Shown one piece after another: positions 17,592 through 25,925 of a stretch of 64,000 bases of DNA (the stretch's first letter is position 1; each line of letters begins with the position of its first letter). The notes beneath the pieces were generated by a model, which was not told where the DNA came from, did no database searches, and saw nothing but the letters and a program-made list of their open reading frames with translations. Both the position numbers and the translations under genes were made by a program. Source of the stretch: Pseudomonas sp. S09G 359. Lineage in GTDB: Bacteria > Pseudomonadota > Gammaproteobacteria > Pseudomonadales > Pseudomonadaceae. Where the stretch lies: the NCBI RefSeq assembly GCF_002843605.1, contig NZ_CP025263.1, positions 6,623,501 to 6,687,500 on the forward strand. The letters are read 5' to 3'.

Positions 17592-18503
17592 TCACGCACC
17601 CGGCACAAAATGCTTCTGTGCCGTGCCGCGTGCGATCAGGCGGGAGATGTAGTCCAGCTTCTGCGCATCCTGGTCGATGAACCGGAAGGTCAGTTGCAGC
17701 CAGTCGCTGTCCGGCTTGGGCTCGAAGGCGACGACGGCGTGCAGGTAGCCGTTGAGGCGCGCAACTTCGGCGTTGTCGCCTTGCTCAAGGTCGAGCACGG
17801 CGCTTTCCAGTACCTGAGGCAGGACCTCGCCGCGACGCACCACCAACAGCGCCTCCTTGATGCTCAGCGCCTTGATCACGCATTGCTGGGTGCCGCTGGA
17901 CAGGCGCAGCTGGCCCTGGCCACGACCGCCAGCCGGCGCGGCGGACGGGGCTTGTACCGCTGGGCTGTTGAGCAGGCCTTTGCTCGGCGCAGGCGCTGCA
18001 GCCGCCGCCACCGGGGCGGCACGCACGGCTTCAGGCTTGCCGCCGGTCAGGGCGCTGAGGGAGTCGTTGCCGAAGGCCGAGTTCATCTTGGTCGGCGCGC
18101 TGGCCACCAGGGCGTCGAGGCGGCCGATCTTGTGCAGGGCCTGCTTGACCTTGTTCAGCAACTGCTCGTTGGTGAACGGCTTGCTCACGTAGCCGGAAAC
18201 CCCGGCCTGGATGGCCTGGACTACGTTTTCCTTGTCGCCACGGCTGGTCACCATCACGAACGGCATGGCCTTGAGGTGCGGTTGCTCACGGCACCAGGTC
18301 AGCAGCTCCAGGCCGGACATCTCCGGCATTTCCCAGTCGCACAGCACCAGGTCGAAGGTCTCGCGCATCAGGATGGCCTGGGCCTTTTTACCGTTCACCG
18401 CATCTTCAAGCTTGATCCCGGGGAAGTAGTTGCGCAGGCACTTCTTCACCAGGTCGCGGATAAACGAGGCGTCATCCACCACCAATACACTGACTTTACT
18501 CAT
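17592..18503 (-). CDS. Response regulator with Ala/Pro linker and PilZ-like C-terminus
   Basis: 303 residues. Receiver domain 1-125 with D10, D11, phosphorylated D56 (LCDWEMPEMSG), T/S and K (YVSKPFT). Residues about 155-195 are a flexible Ala/Pro/Gly linker. About 195-300 resembles a PilZ-type barrel (QLRLSSGTQQCVIKALSIKE), but the c-di-GMP-binding RxxxR and D/NxSxxG motifs are not clearly kept, so ligand binding is doubtful. No DNA-binding domain. The P. aeruginosa gene at the same place between phoR and phoU (PA5364, from memory) is also a response regulator. The partner kinase is unknown. Confidence 0.8.
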   Translation of the reverse strand: MSKVSVLVVDDASFIRDLVKKCLRNYFPGIKLEDAVNGKKAQAILMRETFDLVLCDWEMPEMSGLELLTWCREQPHLKAMPFVMVTSRGDKENVVQAIQAGVSGYVSKPFTNEQLLNKVKQALHKIGRLDALVASAPTKMNSAFGNDSLSALTGGKPEAVRAAPVAAAAAPAPSKGLLNSPAVQAPSAAPAGGRGQGQLRLSSGTQQCVIKALSIKEALLVVRRGEVLPQVLESAVLDLEQGDNAEVARLNGYLHAVVAFEPKPDSDWLQLTFRFIDQDAQKLDYISRLIARGTAQKHFVPGA

Positions 18504-18624
18504 CGACCCTTCATCCTATAAAAACCTTGGCACGCAGTACGCCTGACTGATGGCATTTTGCCAAAACTCTGCAGTCACGTTCGGACTTTATTGCACCCGA
18601 TACGCAAAAAAATTCAGCAGCCAC

Positions 18625-18656
18625 AAACAAAAACGCCCGGCCTGAGGCCGGGCGTT
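18625..18656 (-). terminator. Intrinsic terminator of the pst-phoU operon
   Basis: Hairpin AACGCCCGGCC (18632-18642) / GGCCGGGCGTT (18646-18656) with a 3-nt loop. On the minus strand it is followed by TTTTTGTTTG. It lies 17 bp beyond the phoU stop. Confidence 0.92.
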
Positions 18657-18672
18657 AATTTCTCGGGCAATC

Positions 18673-19434
18673 TTACTTATCGTCAGGTTTGCCTGGAACA
18701 TTAGGGATTTGGTCGGCGGAGCCTTCAACTTCGGCTTTCATGCGCTTGAGGCCCATGTGCCGCACGTCGGTACCGCGAACCAGGTAGATCACCAGTTCCG
18801 AGATATTGCGCGCGTGGTCGCCGATGCGCTCCAGGGAACGCAGCACCCAGATAATGCTCAAGACCCGCGAGATAGAGCGCGGGTCTTCCATCATGTAGGT
18901 GGCCAGCTCACGCAGGGCAGTCTTGTATTCGCGGTCGATAACCTTGTCGTACTGCGCCACCGACAGGGCCAGTTCGGCATCGAAGCGGGCAAAGGCATCG
19001 AGGGCATCGCGCACCATGTTGCGCACCTGGTCGCCGATGTGGCGCACTTCCACGTAACCGCGCGGCGCTTCGCCTTCTTCGCACAGCTGGATGGCGCGGC
19101 GGGCGATCTTGGTGGCTTCGTCGCCGATGCGCTCGAGGTCGATCACCGACTTGGAAATGCTGATGATCAAACGCAGGTCGGAGGCCGCCGGCTGGCGACG
19201 GGCGAGAATGCGCAGGCATTCTTCGTCGATATTGCGTTCCATCTGATTGATCTGGTCATCGATCTCACGCACTTGCTGGGCCAGGCCCGAGTCGGCCTCG
19301 ATCAGCGCAGTCACGGCGTCGTTGACTTGCTTCTCCACCAGCCCGCCCATCGCCAGGAGGTGGCTGCGCACTTCCTCAAGCTCGGCGTTGAACTGCGCGG
19401 AGATGTGGTGGGTAAGGCCTTCTTTGCTAATCAT
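18673..19434 (-). CDS. phoU: Phosphate signalling regulator PhoU
   Basis: 253 residues, all-helical. It has the two PhoU repeats, with acidic metal-binding motifs (DDQINQMERNIDEE and DLERIGDEATKIA; second repeat SLERIGDHARNISE). It keeps PhoR inactive when phosphate is sufficient and moderates Pst uptake. It is the last gene of pstSCAB-phoU, 70 bp after pstB. The terminator lies just downstream. Confidence 0.97.
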   Translation of the reverse strand: MISKEGLTHHISAQFNAELEEVRSHLLAMGGLVEKQVNDAVTALIEADSGLAQQVREIDDQINQMERNIDEECLRILARRQPAASDLRLIISISKSVIDLERIGDEATKIARRAIQLCEEGEAPRGYVEVRHIGDQVRNMVRDALDAFARFDAELALSVAQYDKVIDREYKTALRELATYMMEDPRSISRVLSIIWVLRSLERIGDHARNISELVIYLVRGTDVRHMGLKRMKAEVEGSADQIPNVPGKPDDK

Positions 19435-19504
19435 GTTGGCGTCCTTGGAGCGTCCGGTAAGGTGCGGAGAACCGCAGCGTCAGTGCAATCAGAACCACAG
19501 CTTC

Positions 19505-20338
19505 CTAGCCGTAGCGACCGGTGATGTAGTCTTCGGTCTGCTTCTTCGCCGGATTAGTGAACAGGGTATCGGTATCGCCGAATTCCACCAGCTTGCCCAT
19601 GTACATGAACGCGGTGTAGTCGGAAACCCGCGCCGCTTGCTGCATGTTGTGGGTCACGATGACGATGGTGAACTTGGACTTGAGCTCGTAGATCAGCTCT
19701 TCGACCTTGAGCGTCGAGATCGGGTCGAGTGCCGAGCAGGGCTCATCGAGCAGCAGCACTTCCGGCTCCACCGCGATGGTACGCGCGATCACCAGGCGCT
19801 GCTGCTGACCGCCGGACAAGCCGAGTGCCGAATCATGCAGGCGGTCCTTGACCTCATCCCACAGCGCCGCGCCCTTGAGGGCCCACTCCACGGCTTCGTC
19901 GAGGATGCGCTTCTTGTTGATGCCCTGGATGCGCAGGCCGTAGACCACGTTTTCGTAGATGGTCTTGGGGAACGGGTTAGGCTTCTGGAACACCATGCCC
20001 ACACGGCGACGCAGCTCGGCCACGTCTTCGCCCTTGCGATAGATGTTGGTGCCGTAGAGGTTGATGGCGCCGTCGACGCGGCAGCCGTCCACCAGGTCGT
20101 TCATGCGGTTGAAGGTACGCAGCAGCGTGGACTTGCCGCAGCCCGACGGGCCGATAAAGGCCGTTACGCGCTGCTTGGGAATGTTCATGCTGACGTCGAA
20201 CAGCGCCTGCTTTTCACCGTAGTACAGGCTCAGGCCCGGTACTTCGATGGCCACGGTTTCTTCGGCCAGGCTCAGGCTCTGCTTGTTGCGACCCAGGGCA
20301 GACATGTTGATGCCGTGGGATTGGGTTTCATGTTGCAT
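19505..20338 (-). CDS. pstB: Phosphate ABC transporter ATPase PstB
   Basis: 277 residues. Walker [10 protein letters not shown] at 63-71, Q-loop in [17 protein letters not shown], signature LSGGQQQR and Walker [14 protein letters not shown]. It powers phosphate import by PstCA from the inner face of the membrane. The N-terminus has about 30 residues before the ABC fold, so a start slightly further in is possible. A REPIN (20360-20448) separates it from pstA within the operon. Confidence 0.97.
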   Translation of the reverse strand: MQHETQSHGINMSALGRNKQSLSLAEETVAIEVPGLSLYYGEKQALFDVSMNIPKQRVTAFIGPSGCGKSTLLRTFNRMNDLVDGCRVDGAINLYGTNIYRKGEDVAELRRRVGMVFQKPNPFPKTIYENVVYGLRIQGINKKRILDEAVEWALKGAALWDEVKDRLHDSALGLSGGQQQRLVIARTIAVEPEVLLLDEPCSALDPISTLKVEELIYELKSKFTIVIVTHNMQQAARVSDYTAFMYMGKLVEFGDTDTLFTNPAKKQTEDYITGRYG

Positions 20339-20359
20339 GGGATGCTCCCTGTGCTGTTG

Positions 20360-20448
20360 TGTGGGAGGGGGCTGGCCCCCGATGGCGGTGTGTCAGTCAG
20401 CACATCTGTTTCTGAGCCGCCGCAATCGGGGGCAAGCCCCCTCCCACA
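20360..20448. repeat. REPIN inside the pst operon
   Basis: Inverted REP pair between pstA and pstB: left GTGGGAGGGGGCTGGCCCCC, right GGGGGCAAGCCCCCTCCCAC, with inner arms GGCGG/CCGCC. Being within an operon it could stabilise the upstream mRNA or lower pstB-phoU expression. Confidence 0.88.
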
Positions 20449-20470
20449 AATAAGTCCGCGTTCACTTCAA

Positions 20471-22141
20471 TTAGCTGTCCAGCGCCTTGTATTTTTCGCG
20501 CAGGTGGTTACGAATCCACACCGCCGACAAGTTCAGCGTGGCGATCACCAGCACCAGCAGCAAGGCGGTGGCGTACACCAATGGCCGTGCGGCTTCGACG
20601 TTGGGGCTCTGGAAGCCGACGTCATAGATATGGAAGCCCAGGTGCATGATCTTCTGGTCCAAGTGCAGGTACGGGTAGTTACCGTCCAGCGGCAGCGATG
20701 GCGCCAGCTTCACGACACCTACCAGCATCAGCGGCGCCACTTCACCGGCGGCACGCGCCACGGCGAGGATCATGCCGGTCATCATCGCCGGGCTGGCCAT
20801 CGGCAACACGATCTTCCACAGCGTTTCCGCCTTGGTTGCGCCCAGCGCCAGGGAGCCTTCACGCACGGTGCGAGGAATCCGCGCCAGGCCTTCTTCGGTG
20901 GCCACGATCACCACCGGCACGGCCAGCAGCGCCAGGGTCAGCGACGCCCACAACAGCCCCGGTGTACCGAAGGTCGGCGCCGGCAACGCTTCGGCGAAGA
21001 ACAGGCGGTCAACCGAGCCACCCAATACATACACGAAGAAGCCCAGGCCGAACACGCCGTAGACGATGGCCGGTACGCCAGCCAGGTTGTTCACGGCGAT
21101 ACGAATAATGCGGGTCAGCGCGTTCTGCTTGGCGTATTCACGCAGGTACACCGCCGCCAGCACGCCGAACGGGGTCACGATCATCGCCATGATCAGGGTC
21201 ATCATCACGGTGCCGAAGATGGCCGGGAAAATCCCGCCTTCGGTGTTGGCTTCCCGTGGGTCATCGCTGAGGAATTCCCAGACCTTGCTGAAATAGAAGC
21301 CGATCTTGGTCATCGTGCCCATGGCGTTCGGCTGGTAGGCGTGTACCACTTTGCCAATGCCGATTTCGATTTCCTTGCCGTTGCCATCACGGGCGGTCAG
21401 GGCATCGCGGTTGAACTGGGTGTGCAGGTCGGTCAGGCGCGCTTCGATGTCCTGGTAACGGGCATTCAGCTCAGCGCGGTCGGCGTCCATGTCGGCCTGG
21501 GCGGCGGCGTCGAGCTTGCCTTCCAGCTCCAGTTTGCGACCGTGCAGGCGGATACGCTCAAGCCCGGCGTTGATCGCGCCGATGTCGGTTTTTTCCAGGC
21601 TCTTGAGCTGGGCAGCCAGCTTGTTCACGCGGTCGACACGGGCTTGCAGCTCCGGCCAGGCAGCCTCGCCTTCGGCGATCACCTTGCCATCCTGCTTGAC
21701 GTTGACCAGGGTGCCGTAGAAGTTGCCCCACTCACGGCGCTCGATGGCCATCAGGTTTTTTGGCGTGGTCTGGTCCTTCAACCATTCGCCGACGATCCAG
21801 GTGAAGTCGTTGCCGTTCAAGTCGCGGTTGCCGACCTTGATCAGCTCGCGGGTCATGAATTCCGGGCCTTGGTCCGGCACGGGCAGGCCCGCGCTTTTCA
21901 GACGCTCGCGGGGTACTTCTTCTTTCTGTACCACTTCGCCGATGACGATATGGTTTTCCTGACCCGGCACGTTGTAGTTGGCCTGGATCAGGTCGGCTGG
22001 CCAGAAGTGGCCCAGGCCACGCACGGCAATCACGGCCAGCAAACCAATGGTCATGATGACCGCGATGGACACCGCGCCACCGCTGATCCAGACGCCTGGG
22101 GCGCCGCTCTTGAACCATCCATTCAGGGAGTTCTGTTTCAC
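20471..22141 (-). CDS. pstA: Phosphate ABC transporter permease PstA, enlarged
   Basis: 556 residues, nearly twice the E. coli length. An N-terminal membrane helix (about 18-42) is followed by about 240 extra residues rich in charged helices (GKLDAAAQADMDADRAELNA), predicted coiled coil. The normal permease part starts near residue 300 (IFGTVMMTLIMAMIVTPFGV) and includes the EAA-type loop LALGATKAETLWKIVLP that docks PstB. The signal for Pi specificity is the family context with pstC and pstB. The extra region presumably faces the periplasm; its role is unknown. Confidence 0.93.
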   Translation of the reverse strand: MKQNSLNGWFKSGAPGVWISGGAVSIAVIMTIGLLAVIAVRGLGHFWPADLIQANYNVPGQENHIVIGEVVQKEEVPRERLKSAGLPVPDQGPEFMTRELIKVGNRDLNGNDFTWIVGEWLKDQTTPKNLMAIERREWGNFYGTLVNVKQDGKVIAEGEAAWPELQARVDRVNKLAAQLKSLEKTDIGAINAGLERIRLHGRKLELEGKLDAAAQADMDADRAELNARYQDIEARLTDLHTQFNRDALTARDGNGKEIEIGIGKVVHAYQPNAMGTMTKIGFYFSKVWEFLSDDPREANTEGGIFPAIFGTVMMTLIMAMIVTPFGVLAAVYLREYAKQNALTRIIRIAVNNLAGVPAIVYGVFGLGFFVYVLGGSVDRLFFAEALPAPTFGTPGLLWASLTLALLAVPVVIVATEEGLARIPRTVREGSLALGATKAETLWKIVLPMASPAMMTGMILAVARAAGEVAPLMLVGVVKLAPSLPLDGNYPYLHLDQKIMHLGFHIYDVGFQSPNVEAARPLVYATALLLVLVIATLNLSAVWIRNHLREKYKALDS

Positions 22142-22156
22142 AGACTTCTACCTTTC

Positions 22157-24442
22157 TTAAAGCGACGAGTATTTCTTGCGCAGACGCTGACGGATCAGCT
22201 CGGCGAGGGTGTTCATGATGAAGGTGAACAACAGCAGCACCAGCGCCGAGAGGAACAGCACGCGGTAGTGACTGCCGCCCACTTCCGACTCGGGCATTTC
22301 CACCGCGACGTTGGCCGCCAGGGTGCGCAGGCCTTCGAACAGGTTCATCTCCATCACCGGGGTGTTACCGGTAGCCATCAGCACGATCATGGTTTCGCCG
22401 ACGGCGCGGCCCATGCCGATCATCAGGGCCGAGAAGATGCCCGGGCTGGCGGTCAGGATCACCACACGGGTCATGGTCTGCCACGGCGTGGCGCCCAGGG
22501 CCAGGGAGCCCAGGGTCAGGCCGCGCGGCACACTGAACACGGCGTCTTCGGCGATGGAGTAGATGTTCGGGATCACCGCGAAACCCATGGCCAGGCCGAC
22601 CACCAGAGCGTTGCGCTGGTCGTAGGTGATGCCAAGGTCGTGGGAGATCCACATGCGCATGTCGCCGCCGAAGAACCAGGTTTCCAGGTACGGGCTCATG
22701 TACAGCGAGAGCCAGCCCACAAACAGGATCACCGGGATCAGGATCGCGCTCTCCCAGCCATCCGGTACCCGCAGGCGGATGGACTCAGGCAGGCGGCTGA
22801 AGACAAACCCGGCCACCAGGATGCCAATCGGCAACAGCATCAGCAGGCTGAAAATCCCCGGCAGGTGCCCTTCCACGTACGGCGCCAGGAACAGGCCGGC
22901 GAAGAAGCCGAGGATCACCGTCGGCATCGCTTCCATCAGTTCGATCACCGGCTTGACCTTGCGGCGCAGGCTCGGCGCCATGAAGTAGGCGGTGTAGATC
23001 GCGGCGGCAACGGCCAGCGGTGCGGCCAGCAACATGGCGTAGAACGCGGCCTTCAAGGTACCGAAGGTCAGCGGGGCCAGGCTCATCTTGGGTTCGAAGT
23101 CGGTGTTGGCGGCGGTCGACTGCCAGACGTATTTAGGTTCGTCGTAGTTTTCGTACCAGACCTTGCTCCACAGCGCGCTCCAGGACACTTCCGGGTGCGG
23201 GTTGTCGAGCAGCAGCGGTTGCAGCTTGCCGCCGGCTTCGACGATCACCCGGTTGGCCCGTGGCGACATGCCGAACACGCCCTGGCCGTCGACCACCGGG
23301 TCTACCAGCAGGGTGCGGTGGGCGGTGCTGTGGAACACGCCGAACTGGCCGGAAGCGTCGAGGGCGGTGAAGCCTTTGCGGCGTTCTTCAGCGGTGATTT
23401 CTACGATAGGCGCAGTGCCCATCTGGAAGGTCCGGATCTGCTTGAAGCGCTGCTCGCCATCCGGGTCACGGGCCATGAACCACTGGGCCAGGCCACCCTT
23501 GGAGTTACCCACGATCAGCGAGATACCGCCCACCAGCTGGGTGCTGGCGGTGACTTCGGCGTTGCCATCTTCCAACAATTTGTATCGACCGTTGAGGCTC
23601 TTGTCGCGCAGGCTGAACACATCAGCGAGGGCGCGACCGTTGATCACATACAGCCACTGCTGGCGCGGGTCGATGAAAATCGCCTTCACCGGTTCGGTCA
23701 TCTGCGGCAGGTCGACGCGCTTCTGCTCGCTGGTGACTTCGCCGGTCATCATGTTTTCTTCGCGGCTCAGGGTCAGCACATTCAAGTGCGAACCCGCCGA
23801 GCCTGCCACCACCAGGGACGAATCGGTGGCGTTGAGGGCCACGTGTTCCAGTGGGCGACCGGCGTCGTCGAGCACGATCGGGGTTTCGCCGTAGGGGTAT
23901 TCGATGGCCGGGGTAATGGTTTTATTGCCGTCCGGGTATGACACCTTATAGGTGTGGCGGAACACCAGGGACTGACCATTGGACAAACCGAGGATCACCA
24001 GCGGGCTGCCCGGCTGGTCTTCACCGATAGAGGCAACGCTGGTGCCGGCTGGAAGCGGCAGGTCGACACGCTTGAGTTCCGCGCCGGTGTCGACGGCAAA
24101 AAACAGTGCCTGGCCCTTGTCGGAAACCCGCATGGCGACCTGGTTCTGCTCCTCCATCGAAATCATCAACGGCTTGCCCGCGTCCTGCAGCCAGGCGGGC
24201 GTCAGCGCGTCTTCCTTGGTCAGCGAAGCACCATGGAACAGCGGCGCGACGACATAGGCGAGAAAGAAGAAGATCAGGGTGATGGCGCCGAGGACGGCGA
24301 GGCCGCCTACCAGTACATACCAACGGGTCAGGCGATCCTTGAGTGCGCGGATGCGGCGCTTGCGTTGCAGCTCAGGCGTATTGAAGTCAATGCGCTTGGG
24401 GGGAGAAGTCGTCGTCATGGTGGAATTGGCCAGATCATTCAT
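22157..24442 (-). CDS. pstC: Phosphate ABC transporter permease PstC, with beta-propeller-like insertion
   Basis: 761 residues from the ATG at 24442 (a GTG two codons upstream is possible). Residues about 40-65 are the first helix. About 70-440 form a large soluble domain with repeated strand motifs (ALFFAVDTGAELKRVDLP, SSLVVAGSAGSHLNVLTL, QQWLYVINGRALADVF), resembling a WD-like propeller. The permease core follows (about 450-760), with the EAA loop SLALGATPWQTMTRVVI. E. coli PstC has 319 residues. The start lies only 23 bp from a Pho box, so initiation may be at the later ATG (24418). Confidence 0.92.
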   Translation of the reverse strand: MNDLANSTMTTTSPPKRIDFNTPELQRKRRIRALKDRLTRWYVLVGGLAVLGAITLIFFFLAYVVAPLFHGASLTKEDALTPAWLQDAGKPLMISMEEQNQVAMRVSDKGQALFFAVDTGAELKRVDLPLPAGTSVASIGEDQPGSPLVILGLSNGQSLVFRHTYKVSYPDGNKTITPAIEYPYGETPIVLDDAGRPLEHVALNATDSSLVVAGSAGSHLNVLTLSREENMMTGEVTSEQKRVDLPQMTEPVKAIFIDPRQQWLYVINGRALADVFSLRDKSLNGRYKLLEDGNAEVTASTQLVGGISLIVGNSKGGLAQWFMARDPDGEQRFKQIRTFQMGTAPIVEITAEERRKGFTALDASGQFGVFHSTAHRTLLVDPVVDGQGVFGMSPRANRVIVEAGGKLQPLLLDNPHPEVSWSALWSKVWYENYDEPKYVWQSTAANTDFEPKMSLAPLTFGTLKAAFYAMLLAAPLAVAAAIYTAYFMAPSLRRKVKPVIELMEAMPTVILGFFAGLFLAPYVEGHLPGIFSLLMLLPIGILVAGFVFSRLPESIRLRVPDGWESAILIPVILFVGWLSLYMSPYLETWFFGGDMRMWISHDLGITYDQRNALVVGLAMGFAVIPNIYSIAEDAVFSVPRGLTLGSLALGATPWQTMTRVVILTASPGIFSALMIGMGRAVGETMIVLMATGNTPVMEMNLFEGLRTLAANVAVEMPESEVGGSHYRVLFLSALVLLLFTFIMNTLAELIRQRLRKKYSSL

Positions 24443-24464
24443 GCGCACACCCTAGCGATCCTGT

Positions 24465-24482
24465 ATGACAGAAAGATGACAG
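24465..24482 (-). promoter_or_regulatory. Pho box before pstC
   Basis: On the minus strand it reads CTGTCATCTTTCTGTCAT, two perfect half-sites 11 bp apart, with a weaker third further upstream (plus-strand GTGACGC at 24487). It allows pstCAB-phoU to be induced separately from pstS. Confidence 0.92.
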
Positions 24483-24576
24483 TGCAGTGACGCAACAAAA
24501 CCGCCGCGAAGCAGGGCTGGCAGCGGATTGAAGAATTAGTGATGCGGGACCGGTCTACCGGCCCCGCGCAGGCAAC

Positions 24577-25563
24577 TTAGTTGCCTTCTTTCAGACCCAG
24601 GTCAGCCAGGGCCTTGGCGGCAACTTTGGCTGGCAGTGGGATGTAGCCGTCTTTTACTACAACTTCCTGGCCCTGCTTGGACAGCACCAGTTTCACGAAC
24701 TCAGCTTCCAGCGGAGCCAGAGGCTTGTTCGGGGCTTTGTTGACGTAAACGTAGAGGAAGCGCGACAGCGGGTATTTGCCGTTCAGGGCGTTTTCTTCGC
24801 TGTCTTCGATGAAGTCAGTGCTGCCTTTCTTGGCCAGGGCCACAGTCTTCACGCTGGCAGTCTTGTAGCCGATGCCCGAGTAACCGATGCCGTTCAGCGA
24901 GGAGCTGATCGACTGCACGACCGAAGCCGAGCCTGGTTGTTCGTTCACGTTTGGCTTGTAGTCGCCTTTGCACAGGGCTTCTTCTTTGAAGTAGCCGTAA
25001 GTGCCGGATACCGAGTTACGACCGAACAGTTGAACTGGCTTGTTGGCCAGGTCGCCGGTCACACCCAGGTCACCCCAGGTTTTCACGTCGGCTTTGCCAC
25101 CGCACAGGCGAGTCGAGGAGAAAATCGCGTCGACCTGTTCCATGGTCAGGTGCTGGATCGGGTTGTCCTTGTGCACGAACACGGCCAGGGCATCCACGGC
25201 AACCGGGATAGCGGTTGGCTTGTAGCCGTACTTCTGCTCGAAGGCAGCCAGTTCGGTGTCCTTCATCTTGCGGCTCATCGGGCCCAGGTTGGAGGTGCCT
25301 TCAGTCAGCGCAGGTGGCGCAGTGGCGGAGCCGGCAGCTTGAATCTGGATGTTGACGTTCGGGTATTCCTTTTTGTAACCCTCAGCCCACAGGGTCATCA
25401 GGTTGGCCAGGGTATCGGAACCGACGCTGGACAAGTTGCCCGACACACCAGTGGTCTTCACGTAAGCAGGAATTGCCGGGTCAACACCAGCGGCCACCGC
25501 GTTGGCGGTCGCAACGCCAGCAGCGACAAAAGTCATTGCCGCCATCAAACGTTTCAGTTTCAT
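24577..25563 (-). CDS. pstS: Periplasmic phosphate-binding protein PstS
   Basis: 328 residues with a signal peptide of about 25 residues ([20 protein letters not shown]). The mature protein shows the phosphate-binding pattern [17 protein letters not shown], then [16 protein letters not shown] and [18 protein letters not shown]. It captures phosphate and passes it to PstCA. It is the first gene of the regulon unit, with its own Pho box 79 bp upstream and a gap of 134 bp before pstC that holds another Pho box. A weak hairpin (24545-24564) after the stop may limit read-through. Confidence 0.97.
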   Translation of the reverse strand: MKLKRLMAAMTFVAAGVATANAVAAGVDPAIPAYVKTTGVSGNLSSVGSDTLANLMTLWAEGYKKEYPNVNIQIQAAGSATAPPALTEGTSNLGPMSRKMKDTELAAFEQKYGYKPTAIPVAVDALAVFVHKDNPIQHLTMEQVDAIFSSTRLCGGKADVKTWGDLGVTGDLANKPVQLFGRNSVSGTYGYFKEEALCKGDYKPNVNEQPGSASVVQSISSSLNGIGYSGIGYKTASVKTVALAKKGSTDFIEDSEENALNGKYPLSRFLYVYVNKAPNKPLAPLEAEFVKLVLSKQGQEVVVKDGYIPLPAKVAAKALADLGLKEGN

Positions 25564-25925
25564 GCCTTGCTCCTAGCAGATAGGGATAGTTGGATCGGGG
25601 CCAAGTATCGGTAGGCCGTGTGAACACTCTATGTCTGGAATATGACAATTAGATGAAAGGCCAGTATTGGGCCAACATCCGGGCTGACGTGAAAAACGCC
25701 CTGAAATCCGCGGTTGCGCGGCGAATTGAGAAAAATTGTGCGCTGTTGAAATAGTCCGTAAACGTTGCGCCGCGGGTTTCACTTTCTTGTCGCGCGGCCG
25801 ATTCAGTAGTGCACGGCGCATAAAACGATTGAAAAATGCACTATTAGGCGTTAAACGGAAAGATAGCTGGCATATAGCCAGTAATCAGGGGCGGGCATTG
25901 CCAGGTTTTGGCTCAGAGAGTGCTG
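25564..25925. other. Divergent control region of pstS and the GGDEF-EAL gene
   Basis: 362 bp without a convincing gene. The pstS-proximal part holds the Pho box (25631-25659). The other half is AT-richer and includes a small hairpin AGCTGGC/GCCAG near 25866-25882. No other regulatory site was recognised. Confidence 0.6.
25631..25659 (-). promoter_or_regulatory. Pho box of pstS
   Basis: Three half-sites at 11-bp steps on the minus strand: CTTTCAT (25659-25653), TTGTCAT (25648-25642) and CAGACAT (25637-25631). It lies 68-96 bp upstream of the pstS start. Confidence 0.85.

Noticed and set aside
19247..23941. A 1564-residue open frame opposite phoU-pstB-pstA-pstC
   Set aside because: It is entirely antisense to four well-recognised genes. 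Long antisense frames without stops are common in GC-rich Pseudomonas. The translation is His/Gln/Arg-rich with no domain.
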